64,000 bases of DNA from contig NZ_LT629693.1 in the NCBI RefSeq assembly GCF_900099825.1, positions 1,612,001-1,676,000 on the forward strand, written 5' to 3'. How positions within the stretch are numbered: the first letter of the stretch is position 1; the number at the start of each line of letters is the position of its first letter. This DNA comes from Bradyrhizobium ottawaense. Its GTDB lineage: Bacteria > Pseudomonadota > Alphaproteobacteria > Rhizobiales > Xanthobacteraceae. Position numbers and translations under genes: made by a program. The notes beneath the pieces are model-generated. The model was given only the letters and a program-made list of their open reading frames with translations. It searched no databases and was not told the DNA's origin. Shown in pieces: positions 42,160 to 50,539 of this stretch.

Positions 42160-42810
42160 TCAGCTGACCGCAAGATGATTTTCGATGGTGCTCACACCTG
42201 GCGCCGCCCAAGCCGCCTGTTCGGCTTCATCGCGCTCGGCCAAACACCGAACCGCGCCTTCGAGGACCACGGTACGACCGTTGACCTTCACAGTGATCCG
42301 ATCCGTATCGAGACGGGCATTTCGAGAGAGCGCGTCGGCGATAATCTCCTGGCTCAGGCCTTGCGGCCCATCGGGATTATCGATCACGACTGAATCGGTT
42401 ATCCCTTTGACTCCGCGCAACGGGCGCACGGCATTTTCCGCGTCCAGCTTCTCGTAGTAGTACAGTACTTTGCCGCTGAGCGTGACCCAGCCGTCGTGAA
42501 CGACGGGCTTGATCGTCTTCGACGGTACAAAAACGTTAGCCTCAAGGGCCTGCAATACGCTCTGTGTCAAATCGGCATCGTTTGGTTGCGTTCCCTCTGG
42601 CGTCACTTCCAGATCATTGGCGAGTCCCGCGACGCCGGCAATGTGCTTCACCACGCTCCCGGCCTCGCATTTGGTGGCGTAACTTTGTACGCGGCCGGCA
42701 AGTGTGACCACCCTGTTGCGGGCGGTTACGGTGATGTGGCCCGCATCGACCCTTGAATTCCAGGCGAGTCCCTTCTCGACGTCTTGACGAAGCTCCGTGT
42801 CGGTTTTCAT
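42160..42810 (-). CDS. Triple BON-domain protein
   Basis: A 216-residue protein with three consecutive BON modules (about residues 3-70, 80-145 and 150-215), each with the pattern of a helix, ITV or WVTLSG, then a glycine-rich turn and ENDLEV-like strand (VTLAGRVQSYATK, VTLSGKVLYYYEK, VVLEGAVRCLAER). There is no evident signal peptide, unlike envelope OsmY. BON proteins bind membranes or surfaces and are often stress-induced. GAGG precedes the ATG at 42810. Together with the small protein upstream it probably forms the unit driven by the sigma-54 promoter at 43455. Confidence 0.85.
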   Translation of the reverse strand: MKTDTELRQDVEKGLAWNSRVDAGHITVTARNRVVTLAGRVQSYATKCEAGSVVKHIAGVAGLANDLEVTPEGTQPNDADLTQSVLQALEANVFVPSKTIKPVVHDGWVTLSGKVLYYYEKLDAENAVRPLRGVKGITDSVVIDNPDGPQGLSQEIIADALSRNARLDTDRITVKVNGRTVVLEGAVRCLAERDEAEQAAWAAPGVSTIENHLAVS

Positions 42811-42996
42811 GACGGGCACCTCAGTCCTGATCAGGGAGTCGACCCGGGTGGCAAATTGCGGAGCCTTCAACGTTACGGTCAGGTTCGTCGCAAGCGCAGA
42901 CGGGTTTCTCCCGTACCCGCTGTTGAGCGACGACGGCAACGCCATCACCGTGATGGCACCGTCTCAGGCGGCTTCAGGCAACAGGTGCCTGGTTGT

Positions 42997-43191
42997 TTAC
43001 TTTACCCGACGACCCTTGAAAAACCCGGCGTTTGTCGTGTTCTGCTTGATGTTGGCGGTCTCGCCCTGCTCTGCCGTGTTGTCCACCTTCTTCGTGAATG
43101 ACGTATCCTTCTTGACCTCCGACTCTCCACCCGGTCCCTTGGGGCTGCGATTAGCGGGCGGAATGGGCGGCATTTCGTTGTGGCGTGACAT
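42997..43191 (-). CDS. Small hydrophilic conserved hypothetical protein (64 aa)
   Basis: A 64-residue, charged protein without hydrophobic segments: proline-rich start MSRHNEMPPIPPANRSPKGP, Lys/Glu middle, and NIKQNTTNAGFF near the end. I recall similar Rhizobiales hypotheticals ending in NIKQNTTNQG. AGAGG lies 9 bases before the ATG. It is the first gene downstream of the sigma-54 promoter at 43455, with a leader of about 250 bases. Composition suggests intrinsic disorder, as in desiccation or stress hydrophilins; this is inference. Confidence 0.7.
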   Translation of the reverse strand: MSRHNEMPPIPPANRSPKGPGGESEVKKDTSFTKKVDNTAEQGETANIKQNTTNAGFFKGRRVK

Positions 43192-43454
43192 GGTGTGCGC
43201 CTCTATTCGTTGACGTGTTTGTGGCTCGGATTCCGAGTCCTCTGGCCACCTTGATCCAACTGTTTCCATCAAGGTGAACAGGATAACGCTAGTCGCTCCT
43301 GATGTCAGGCTCCCTTCACGTCTTATGCGCGATACGACAGAGCTATTTACCTGATTTTTCGTGATCGCGTTCCACCCCGTTTGACCGCCTCGTGGCCTAC
43401 TCCAGGCAATGCGTCCAAGCGGCAGGCGCGCCAGAACAGGCACGCCAACTTCAG

Positions 43455-43470
43455 AGCAATGGACGTGCCA
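43455..43470 (-). promoter_or_regulatory. Sigma-54 promoter (small protein / BON unit)
   Basis: Minus strand TGGCACGTCCATTGCT, a full match to the -24/-12 consensus. Tandem GGACA-type sites lie 59 bases upstream (to the centre of the nearer one) with an IHF-like site between. Confidence 0.85.
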
Positions 43471-43486
43471 ATTCGGGCAACAGCAA

Positions 43487-43499
43487 TATCAATGGCTTG
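43487..43499. promoter_or_regulatory. IHF-like site
   Basis: TATCAATGGCTTG fits WATCAANNNNTTR exactly and lies between the -24/-12 element and the activator sites, where IHF bends DNA in sigma-54 promoters. Confidence 0.6.
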
Positions 43500-43521
43500 G
43501 AAGTCCGCATGATCCGACGGC

Positions 43522-43557
43522 GGGCAAATTGACGAAGTGGCAACAGACAAATTGTCC
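43522..43557. promoter_or_regulatory. Tandem activator sites (GGACA type), one degenerate
   Basis: GGGCAAATTGACG (43522-43534) and AGACAAATTGTCC (43545-43557), centres 23 bases apart. They are weaker versions of the GGACA-N3-TGTCC palindromes seen at the other three loci. Confidence 0.65.
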
Positions 43558-43576
43558 ATGACAACGACAGGCAGCC

Positions 43577-45601
43577 TCAGGGAGCTTCGGGCAGCCAGAC
43601 AGTGAACGTTGTTCCGATCCCAAGCTCGCTCTCGACCGAGATCCTGCCGCCTTGCCGCGTCACGAGCATCTGACTGATCGAAAGACCAAGCCCGGTCCCT
43701 TCGCGCCTTTTGGTCGTGAAGAACGGATCAAAAACCCGCTGCATCACATCGGCGGTCATACCGGCCCCCGTATCCGCAACCTCGATCACCATACCCGGAC
43801 GTCCGTCCATATCGAGGTCGAACGTCCGCAAGGCGAGCCGACCGCCATCCGGCATGGCGTGAATGCCGTTCACGATCAGATTGACGAGGACCTGCTGCAG
43901 TTCGGTTCGATTCATCCGAACGAGGCGAGACGCATGGTCTTCTCTCTCGACGGAAATTGTCGTCTTCTTCAGCAGATGCTGAACAAGCGGCAGCGAGTCC
44001 GAGACAATGTCCGCTACGTCATGCTGCTCCAGGTAGCCTGCGTACTCCTGCGGCTTGGCGAACTGCAGCAGCTTGGTGACAATTTCGCTCATCCGATGCA
44101 TCTGCTCGTCGATGAGCCGAAACTCCGTCTTCGCTTCTGCGGCCTTATCGCCCATCAGGTCGCGGATCACCTCAAGATTTCCCTGCATCACCGCGATCGG
44201 ATTATTGATCTCGTGCGCCACGCCGGCGGTGATTTCACCGATCGCGGCAAGCTTCTCCGACATGATGAGCTGTTTGGTCGTCGTCTCCAATTGCCGATTG
44301 GCCTGCTGCAACTTGAGCGCGCGCTCCTCGACACGCCGGTTGAGCTCCTCATTCCATAAGCGCAACTGTGCGTCGCGCTCCTGGATTTGATCGAGGAGAT
44401 GATCGAGATGAAGCGCCACCTGACCAATCTCGTCCTTGTCCTGGACATAGCCGGTTCGTGCGGCAAGATCGCCGCTTTCGACCCGAGCGATTGTTCCGGT
44501 CATGCTCTCCAGGGGCCTGAAAATGCTGCTGGCCCATTTCAGGAACAAGGGAACGGTCGCGGCGGTGACCACCAGGAAAGCGATCGCTATTCCCAGCAGG
44601 GTCTCGCGCTTTGCTTCCGTAAACGGCTTCTCGAGGAACCCGACATAGAGCATGCCGACCCGCCGGCCATAACCGTCGTTGATCGGCTCATATGCAGAAA
44701 TATACCAGTCGTTCACGACAAAGGCGCTACCGAGCCATGTCCGTCCCTGGTCAAGCACGGCAGCACGCACGACCGACGAGACGCGCGTGCCGAGGGCCCG
44801 GCGACCCTCGAACAATCGTACATTGGTACTGATGCGGACATCATCGAGAAACAGCGTCGCCGTTCCTCGGCTGCCTTCGGGCAGGCTGGCGTCGTGATAG
44901 ACCAGGTCGTTGATCGTGTCGATGAAAGCGAGGTTCTGATTCAGCAGGATGCCGCCCACCAGAGCCGCGCGTCGGCCGCCGGGCAGCGTCAGGGCGCTGG
45001 CTGAATGAATTATCATGCCACGCGTCTCCAGTGTGCGGCCGGCGTCCATGCGTTCAGGAGTTGGCAGCACCTCAAGACGCGCATGCTGAGCAAGCTCAGG
45101 CGACAATGCCGCAAGATCCTTGCTCTCGAATACGTCAATGTCCGTCTTCGGACGGCCGCTCAACGCCGAGCTGACGACCGGCCAATCCCATCGGATGGAC
45201 GGTGAAGCAACAGGTTGTTCGCTGGCGAGGATGCGCCCGTCGCCGTCAACCACATAAAGAAAATCGAACTTGAGGACACTGGCTTTCTCCTTGAGCAGCG
45301 CCACAAGATCGCTGCTCGGAGTGTCGCCGGCCACGAGAAGGTCGCGAAACCGCGCCGATTCGCTGAAGGACACCAACTGCTGTTCGGTGTTCTCGAGAAT
45401 TCGCGCCATATACTGCTGAGCGATGATCAAGTCGCCATCGACTTTGGAGATCAGCGTGGCGTCGAACCTTGCAGCCCAGCGATAGATGGAAATGCCAAGT
45501 AGCAGCGGCAGAATGACCAGCATCGGCAGCAGCGCAATCGCCAGCAGACGGTACCGGACCGAGCGTCTCCCGCCCGCCGTTACGGCCGGGGTCTTACGCA
45601 T
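43577..45601 (-). CDS. Membrane sensor histidine kinase (Cache-like sensor, HAMP, HisKA)
   Basis: A 674-residue kinase. The first membrane helix is near residues 16-40 (LLAIALLPMLVILPLLLGI), a large periplasmic domain of Cache-like type follows to about 330 (FDFLYVVDGDGRILAS, YEPINDGYGRRVGMLYVGF are typical), then a second helix, HAMP (RPLESMTGTIARVESGDLAART), a coiled coil, HisKA with GVAHEINNP (His about 463) and an ATPase domain with N-box VNLIVNGIHAM, DTGAGM and GTGLGLSIS. The start was placed at 45601, overlapping the response-regulator stop by 8 bases. It is the probable partner of that regulator. The signal is unknown; the Cache domain suggests a small extracytoplasmic ligand. Confidence 0.9.
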   Translation of the reverse strand: MRKTPAVTAGGRRSVRYRLLAIALLPMLVILPLLLGISIYRWAARFDATLISKVDGDLIIAQQYMARILENTEQQLVSFSESARFRDLLVAGDTPSSDLVALLKEKASVLKFDFLYVVDGDGRILASEQPVASPSIRWDWPVVSSALSGRPKTDIDVFESKDLAALSPELAQHARLEVLPTPERMDAGRTLETRGMIIHSASALTLPGGRRAALVGGILLNQNLAFIDTINDLVYHDASLPEGSRGTATLFLDDVRISTNVRLFEGRRALGTRVSSVVRAAVLDQGRTWLGSAFVVNDWYISAYEPINDGYGRRVGMLYVGFLEKPFTEAKRETLLGIAIAFLVVTAATVPLFLKWASSIFRPLESMTGTIARVESGDLAARTGYVQDKDEIGQVALHLDHLLDQIQERDAQLRLWNEELNRRVEERALKLQQANRQLETTTKQLIMSEKLAAIGEITAGVAHEINNPIAVMQGNLEVIRDLMGDKAAEAKTEFRLIDEQMHRMSEIVTKLLQFAKPQEYAGYLEQHDVADIVSDSLPLVQHLLKKTTISVEREDHASRLVRMNRTELQQVLVNLIVNGIHAMPDGGRLALRTFDLDMDGRPGMVIEVADTGAGMTADVMQRVFDPFFTTKRREGTGLGLSISQMLVTRQGGRISVESELGIGTTFTVWLPEAP

Positions 45602-46982
45602 GCCAGTTTGCGCATTTGCGGTCGACGGTCTTGCGCGAGATACCAAGCCGGCGCGCGGCCTCTTCCCGGTCGCCGCCGGCCTCGCGGAGCACGGATAGAA
45701 TGTGCCGTCGCTCGACCTCCGCCAGACTCTGCCCGTCGCGGTCGCTTGGCTCGACGGCCATTTCGAACTCTCCCGGAAATCCACCAAGAATAACCGTTCG
45801 CTCGATGAGGTTACGCAGCTCCCGGATATTGCCGGGCCAGTCATAGCGCGAAAGGGACGCCCGCACCCTCTCGTCGATCGGAACCGGCGGCATACCGAGC
45901 TGCTGCGCAAACTCGCGCATGAACAGTGCGGCAAGATTCTGCAAATCCTCGCCGCGATCCTTCAATGGAGGCAAATGAATTTGCATGACATTAATCCGAA
46001 AGTAGAGATCGGGCCGAAACGTCCCCGACTCCACACGGCTCTGCAGATCGGCATTGGTGGCAAAGACGAAACGGGCGTCGAACGGGACCTCGCGCTCAGA
46101 ACCAACAGGCCGAACACGGCGATCTTCGAGAACCCGCAGCAGCTTGCTCTGCAGTGCATAAGGCAGTTCGCCGATTTCATCGAGGAACAGGGTGCCGCCC
46201 TGGGCATGCATGAACAGCCCCTCACGCGCCCTGCCGGCACCGGTGAAAGCACCCTTCAAATGTCCAAACAGCTCGCTCTCGATCATGTCCGCGGGTATTG
46301 CCGCGCAGTTGATTGGCACGAAAAGCTTGTCCGCCCGGTTGGAGAGCGAATGGAGCGAGCGGGCGGCGACCTCCTTGCCTGTCCCCGACTGACCGGTGAA
46401 TAGTATCGATGTCGGCAAGGGAGCGACCCGCGCAATGATCTCGCGCACCTTTCGCATCGCCGTGGAGTCGCCAAGCATCTTGTTGCGCAAAATGACTTGT
46501 TGTGGTGTCGACTTCAATTCATGGCGAAGCACGTCATTTTCGCGCTGCAGCCGCGTCCGGTCGAGACATCGTGCAACGGCGTTAAGCAGCTGGTTGGAGC
46601 GAAACGGCTTCAGGACAAAATCGACCACACCGGCGCGCAGAGCCTCGATCGCGGTGTCGAGATCGGCGTAGGCCGTCATCAGGATCACGTCGGCAAAGAA
46701 CCCGGTCGCCCGCTGTTCGGCAAGCCAGTCGAGCCCGTTCTTTCCAGGCATGATGTTGTCGAGGACAACGACGTCAAAATGCTGCTCGTCGAGCTTGAGC
46801 GATGCTTGCTTGACGTCCGACGCCTCTTCGATCCGCTTGCAACGCGGACCGAGCACCCGAACCAGGAAATTGCGCATGCCCGGCTCATCGTCGACGACCA
46901 GAATGGAGGCCTGCGCCAGCCACGGGCCGAACTCCGGATCCGCTACGGTTTCATCGGTCTTGCCGTTTGTCTCCAAAGGCAT
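45594..46982 (-). CDS. NtrC-family sigma-54-dependent response regulator
   Basis: 462 residues: a receiver domain (residues 25-140; phospho-acceptor D75 in VVVLDNIMPGKNG, acidic DDE near 31-33), an AAA+ domain (Walker A GQSGTGKE about 197-204, the sigma-54-contacting GAFTGA at 244-249, Walker B LFLDEIGEL) and a Fis-type helix-turn-helix (EEAARRLGISRKTVDR) at the end. It activates sigma-54 promoters when phosphorylated. GGAGG is 4-5 bases before the ATG at 46982. The kinase gene overlaps its 3' end. A strong -24/-12 promoter with tandem GGACA palindromes lies upstream, indicating autoregulation, and related promoters precede neighbouring stress genes. Confidence 0.92.
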   Translation of the reverse strand: MPLETNGKTDETVADPEFGPWLAQASILVVDDEPGMRNFLVRVLGPRCKRIEEASDVKQASLKLDEQHFDVVVLDNIMPGKNGLDWLAEQRATGFFADVILMTAYADLDTAIEALRAGVVDFVLKPFRSNQLLNAVARCLDRTRLQRENDVLRHELKSTPQQVILRNKMLGDSTAMRKVREIIARVAPLPTSILFTGQSGTGKEVAARSLHSLSNRADKLFVPINCAAIPADMIESELFGHLKGAFTGAGRAREGLFMHAQGGTLFLDEIGELPYALQSKLLRVLEDRRVRPVGSEREVPFDARFVFATNADLQSRVESGTFRPDLYFRINVMQIHLPPLKDRGEDLQNLAALFMREFAQQLGMPPVPIDERVRASLSRYDWPGNIRELRNLIERTVILGGFPGEFEMAVEPSDRDGQSLAEVERRHILSVLREAGGDREEAARRLGISRKTVDRKCANWHA

Positions 46983-47328
46983 TTGGCCTCCTTCCGGCGC
47001 AGGCTCCGGCATTGCACGCGATAGTAGGACGAACTCGCCCAAAACGTAAAGCATCGACGGAGACAAGAGCCGATCGGCGATGCCGATGCAGCGGTTGATA
47101 CACTGCTCCGCGGGCGGCACCAAAGGCGGCCTTCGCAATCGCATGTGGCCGGGATTTGTGGCCTCAATCGGGAACGTTCACCCTTGGGTTCGATGCCTCA
47201 ACCGTGGCGCTCGGCTCAAAAGCACGCACGCGTTCTCGATTGAATTCGGCAGCCGCAAGACACCGCGTCACCCGTGTTCGTCGCGCTCGTCCGCTGGCCT
47301 GCTCCTCCTGTTGCTCGACCGTTCGCTA
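46983..47328 (-). other. Long leader of the response-regulator gene
   Basis: About 335 bases between the predicted sigma-54 transcription start and the chosen start codon. Longer in-frame starts exist (up to 47144) but lack a better ribosome site. No conserved RNA structure was recognised. Confidence 0.5.
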
Positions 47329-47344
47329 CGCAACACGCGTGCCA
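47329..47344 (-). promoter_or_regulatory. Sigma-54 promoter of the regulator-kinase operon
   Basis: Minus strand TGGCACGCGTGTTGCG: TGGCACG and TTGC are intact with correct spacing. The nearer activator palindrome is centred 59 bases upstream, the same as at the other strong promoters. Confidence 0.85.
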
Positions 47345-47361
47345 GTCTTAACAGATCACAA

Positions 47362-47374
47362 TATCAATGACTTT
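47362..47374. promoter_or_regulatory. IHF-like site
   Basis: TATCAATGACTTT, one mismatch from WATCAANNNNTTR. The surrounding AATATCAATG-x-CTT also occurs at the matching place in the promoter at 43455. Confidence 0.5.
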
Positions 47375-47395
47375 GGAGTCGTCCTTGCCGGTTTT

Positions 47396-47431
47396 GGACA
47401 ATCTGTCCACGCTCGCCAGGACAACTTGTCC
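47396..47431. promoter_or_regulatory. Tandem GGACA-N3-TGTCC activator sites
   Basis: GGACAATCTGTCC (47396-47408) and GGACAACTTGTCC (47419-47431), both perfect in the arms, centres 23 bases apart. They lie upstream of the sigma-54 promoter of the regulator gene; the rightward gene at 47666 may also be influenced, although no -24/-12 was found in that direction. Confidence 0.8.
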
Positions 47432-47665
47432 ATTTCCGTTCGTGAACCGCGATCGCCACATCCGACGACGATCTTTTGATCTTGCGTTGGCAGTTAAGAA
47501 AATGGTCAGCTTCGACGGCAGATGCGTCGCTCGATCGCTGAGACCGCAACGTCTGCAGCGGACCAGGAAACCCGCGAGACGTGCCCATCGACAACACGAT
47601 TGCCGCTCCCGAGTTGATGAAGCAAGACGTTTCATCGTGATCAACAAGGTGACAGGAGGCGAGAA

Positions 47666-48065
47666 ATGCCTGAGATTCCAGTGGGAGCCAACGGAGCCTT
47701 CACGCTCGTCGTCGCGCCGGAATATCTGGCGAATCGGTTCAAGGATTCAATCCTGCCGCCCGTCCTGGCAACACCGCTGATGATCCTTGCGATGGAGAAT
47801 GCCGCGCTGAACGCCATTCGCAACTATCTCGAACCGGGCCAGAGCGCGCTGGGCACCGCGGTCGACATCCGCCACATCGCAGCGACGCCAGTCGGCCAAC
47901 GCGTCACGGCGAAAGCGGAAGTCACCCTGGTCGAGGGCCGGCGGATCGTGTTCGCGGTGACCGCCCACTAAAGTCGAGGAGATCGGCATGGGCACCCATG
48001 AGCGGATGGTGGTCGATCTCCGTCGCCTGACCCGGCGCCTCGAAGGTAAAAGCAGTCCGCTATAG
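47666..48065 (+). pseudogene. Hotdog thioesterase (FlK-like), frameshifted
   Basis: The first frame (47666-47971, 101 residues, preceded by AGGAGG) has the start of a fluoroacetyl-CoA-thioesterase-like hotdog protein: ALNAIRNYLEPGQSALGTAVDIRHIAATPVGQRVTAKAEVTLVEGRRIVFAVTAH, then a stop at 47969. The missing family ending is present immediately after in another frame: VEEIGMGTHERMVVDLRRL, ending with TAG at 48063-48065. A net change of one or two bases near 47968 would rejoin them. So it is a recent frameshift, a sequencing error, or less likely recoding. The truncated product would lack the last strands of the fold. Intact relatives hydrolyse acyl-CoA thioesters. Confidence 0.75.
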
Positions 48066-48154
48066 CAGGCCTGGAGCGATGCCGCGGACTCCGCAGCAGG
48101 TGTCGCTCTGGACGCCGCTGCGATCGTCAATGACCGATGCCTCGACGACCAGAC

Positions 48155-48346
48155 CTAATCGGCTTCATCGAGCAGCGGACGCGATGTGACCATTCCGTGC
48201 TGATCCGAAAAACGAAGCGCATCGATGATCATCGTCTTGACCTGCATTGGTCCGTCATCGTGGTTGAGCTCGTACTCCAGCAGCATTGAGGCAAAGGCCT
48301 CTTCATCGACTTTTTCGAGCGCGTCGGCAAGTTCCTTCAAAGTCAT
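48155..48346 (-). CDS. Small conserved-looking hypothetical protein (63 aa)
   Basis: A 63-residue acidic protein, MTLKELADALEKVDEEAFASMLLEY and so on, predicted helical, no membrane segment. AGGAG lies 7 bases before the ATG (a GTG one codon earlier is also possible). It sits downstream of the cbpA-cbpM group on the same strand, inside the stress island. No family recognised. Confidence 0.65.
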   Translation of the reverse strand: MTLKELADALEKVDEEAFASMLLEYELNHDDGPMQVKTMIIDALRFSDQHGMVTSRPLLDEAD

Positions 48347-48465
48347 CACGCTTCTCCTCGTTCGTTGCTGAATGACGCTTTGCGCTTTGCGCGCCGTCTG
48401 GCCGGCGTTATCGTGCGGATGACGCTGCTCGGGTGATCATTGCCGCCCGCAATTGCGACGGCTGG

Positions 48466-48690
48466 TCAACTCCCAAGGAACGCAGGCGCCAGGTCCTCCT
48501 CGACGATGACGTGGGCGGCTTCCGGCGTCAGATCGCTGCCGACCAGGTCCAGACGTGTTGCGGCATCGAACAGCATGGCTCGCACGTCGTCTGGCGAGAG
48601 CACGCCCTTTGCGACAAGCTTGCGCACCAGGGCCTGGAGAATGAGAACATCGATTTCGCCGTGTGCGAGCGGCGCTGCCCTTTCGATCAT
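48466..48690 (-). CDS. Small hypothetical protein (74 aa)
   Basis: A 74-residue helical protein, MIERAAPLAHGEIDVLILQALVRKLVAKGVLSPDDVRAMLFDAA and onward. GGGAG is 6-8 bases before the ATG at 48690; an ATG at 48708 is possible. It lies 53 bases downstream of cbpM on the same strand and is likely co-transcribed. The helix-rich pattern with ALVRKLVAKGVLS resembles short regulatory or adaptor helices, but I do not recognise a family. Confidence 0.65.
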   Translation of the reverse strand: MIERAAPLAHGEIDVLILQALVRKLVAKGVLSPDDVRAMLFDAATRLDLVGSDLTPEAAHVIVEEDLAPAFLGS

Positions 48691-48743
48691 GGTGGTCTCC
48701 CGTGTCATTTCGGCGCGCAATTGATGGGGTCGAAGCCCTGCGG

Positions 48744-49019
48744 CTAAGTTGCCTGGATATCGTTGTGCAACTGTTCGAGCATCCGGCGCAAGCCGTGCAT
48801 CTGATCCACCAGATGAAGGATGACGTCGACGCCCTCGTCGTTGACGCCGAAGTCGGTTTTCAGGTCCCGGATGAAATGTGCCCGCGCGACGTCCATGTCG
48901 GAGAAGTTCGCGCCGGCGGAGGTCTGCTCTGGAATGAGCCACCGCTGCTCGAGCCAGAGATCCAGCGTCTGCACCTGGAGGCCCGCACTGCTCAGGAACT
49001 CCTGCTTGGTCATGATCAT
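48744..49019 (-). CDS. cbpM: Chaperone modulator CbpM
   Basis: A 91-residue MerR-like modulator: [24 protein letters not shown] is the diverged helix-turn-helix part and [39 protein letters not shown] the helical tail. CbpM binds the J-domain of CbpA and inhibits its co-chaperone function. Its start overlaps the cbpA stop by four bases, the usual cbpA-cbpM arrangement. Confidence 0.88.
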   Translation of the reverse strand: MIMTKQEFLSSAGLQVQTLDLWLEQRWLIPEQTSAGANFSDMDVARAHFIRDLKTDFGVNDEGVDVILHLVDQMHGLRRMLEQLHNDIQAT

Positions 49020-49921
49020 GATCCGCTATCCTCGCGCGGGTTGAATGCCTTGCCCTTATCCCAATTCGAAACGAATGCCTCAAGTTCAGGGTCCGGAGGT
49101 TTGGGCAGAACTACCTTGAGCCTGACGAACTGATCTCCGTGGCCTCCGCTGCGGCGGGGCGCGCCCTTGCCCTTCAAGCGCAGGGTCGTACCGGTGTTCG
49201 ATCCCTTCGGCACGGCCATGGTCACGTCGCCGGTGGGTGTCGGAACGCGAATCCGCCCGCCCAGCACGGCCTCGGAGAGCGAGACCGGCAGTTCCAGCGA
49301 GATGTCGTCGCCCTCACGCGTGAAGCGATGGTCGGGCAGGACCTCCACCTCAATCAAGGCATCCCCGGCACCGCCTTTGCCGGAGCCGGGTGCTCCCTTG
49401 CCCCGCAGACGGAGGATTTGCCCGTCGACCAGGCCGGGCGGAATGGTCACGTCGAGGGTGCCGCCATCCGGCAGTGTCAGACGCTTGTTCGCCCCGGTAA
49501 TCGACTCCGCAAAATCGATTGCCAGCTGGTAGTGCAAATCCCGCCCGCGCCGGTTCGCGCGCGCCCTATCACCACGTCTCAATAACTCCGCGAAAGCGTC
49601 GTCCGAATCCATGAAATCGGCGTAGCCGGAACTGTCGGTATAAGGATGGCCGTGATCCGACGTGGCAAAATCCCGATAGAAATGCTGTTGCGGTCGCTCG
49701 GCACCGGTCGCGTCGATCTCGCCATCGTCGAAACGTTTGCGCTTCTCAGCATCCCCCAGCAGATCGTAGGCGCCGGCGACCTCCTTGAATTTCTCCTCGG
49801 CCGCCTTGTCACCGGGATTGAGATCCGGATGCAGCTTTTTTGCCAGTTTTCGGTATGCCTTCTGGATATCGGCCGAAGAAGCCGTCGTGGCAACGCCGAG
49901 CACCTCGTACGGATTTCTCAC
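49016..49921 (-). CDS. cbpA: DnaJ-class co-chaperone CbpA
   Basis: A 301-residue class B J-protein. The J-domain (residues 3-68) has [33 protein letters not shown] with the essential HPD; a linker follows, and the C-terminal substrate domains have [29 protein letters not shown]. There is no Cys-rich zinc domain, which separates CbpA from DnaJ. It stimulates a DnaK ATPase, most simply the DnaK encoded in this island. Translationally coupled to cbpM. Confidence 0.92.
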   Translation of the reverse strand: MRNPYEVLGVATTASSADIQKAYRKLAKKLHPDLNPGDKAAEEKFKEVAGAYDLLGDAEKRKRFDDGEIDATGAERPQQHFYRDFATSDHGHPYTDSSGYADFMDSDDAFAELLRRGDRARANRRGRDLHYQLAIDFAESITGANKRLTLPDGGTLDVTIPPGLVDGQILRLRGKGAPGSGKGGAGDALIEVEVLPDHRFTREGDDISLELPVSLSEAVLGGRIRVPTPTGDVTMAVPKGSNTGTTLRLKGKGAPRRSGGHGDQFVRLKVVLPKPPDPELEAFVSNWDKGKAFNPREDSGS

Positions 49922-50224
49922 GACCTACCCCGCAAGAACGTTGGTTCGCCCGGAATCATGAGGGCTCAAAACAGAATTTTTTGCAACACCCTTCACCATG
50001 CACCAATCCATTCATCGTTGACCGCCATGACGCAACATCGACGAATTCGGCGTCCGTCGATGCAGCTTCGCTTCAGTCGGGACGGTCGTACCGGCCTTCG
50101 GCAAGGGGATCCTCGGCGCATGGAATGCCATGAACCAGAGCGTTGGCTTGCGCCGGCGTGACGGCCGCTCGGTTCGAGTGGCTCCGAACGATTCCTCGCA
50201 ACGAATGCTCACGCCTGGTTCGCG
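49922..50224. other. Intergenic region upstream of cbpA
   Basis: About 300 bases. No gene, no -24/-12 element and no GGACA palindrome could be found, so the cbpA promoter is not identified from known patterns. Confidence 0.5.
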
Positions 50225-50407
50225 CTAGGACGTATGCCCCGGGTCCAGATATTTCGACATGTTCTTTTCCTGCTGGGGCGTCATCCTGGCGGTATCCGGC
50301 TTGCCCGGAACACCCCTGGGACCAAGCAGAGCTCGCGCGATATCGTCCTCGGTCAAACGAGGTTTTCCATCGTCGAGCTGACCGTTGCCGCCGTGACTTG
50401 GTTCCAT
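50225..50407 (-). CDS. Small hydrophilic hypothetical protein (60 aa)
   Basis: A 60-residue hydrophilic protein, MEPSHGGNGQLDDGKPRLTEDDIARALLG and onward, ending YLDPGHTS. GGGAG lies 7-9 bases before the ATG. Composition (Gly, Asp, Lys, Pro rich, no hydrophobic core) suggests a disordered stress-type peptide. I do not recognise a named family. It sits among chaperone genes on the same strand. Confidence 0.65.
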   Translation of the reverse strand: MEPSHGGNGQLDDGKPRLTEDDIARALLGPRGVPGKPDTARMTPQQEKNMSKYLDPGHTS

Positions 50408-50539
50408 GTCTGGTCTCCCGGGTATGCTCGCCTTAAAGGCCGAAACGCCAAATTTCTGATGTCAGCGACGGGTCGCTGTCCCGCTCCTCAACTTTGTGGG
50501 CGCTTGTCAGCGTACCGACAAGCGCCCTCGAGAAGTCGA

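Noticed and set aside
47516..47531. Sigma-54 promoter facing the thioesterase (CGGCAGATGCGTCGCT)
   Set aside because: Four mismatches including the first base and the -12 TT; distance to the palindromes does not fit the other loci.
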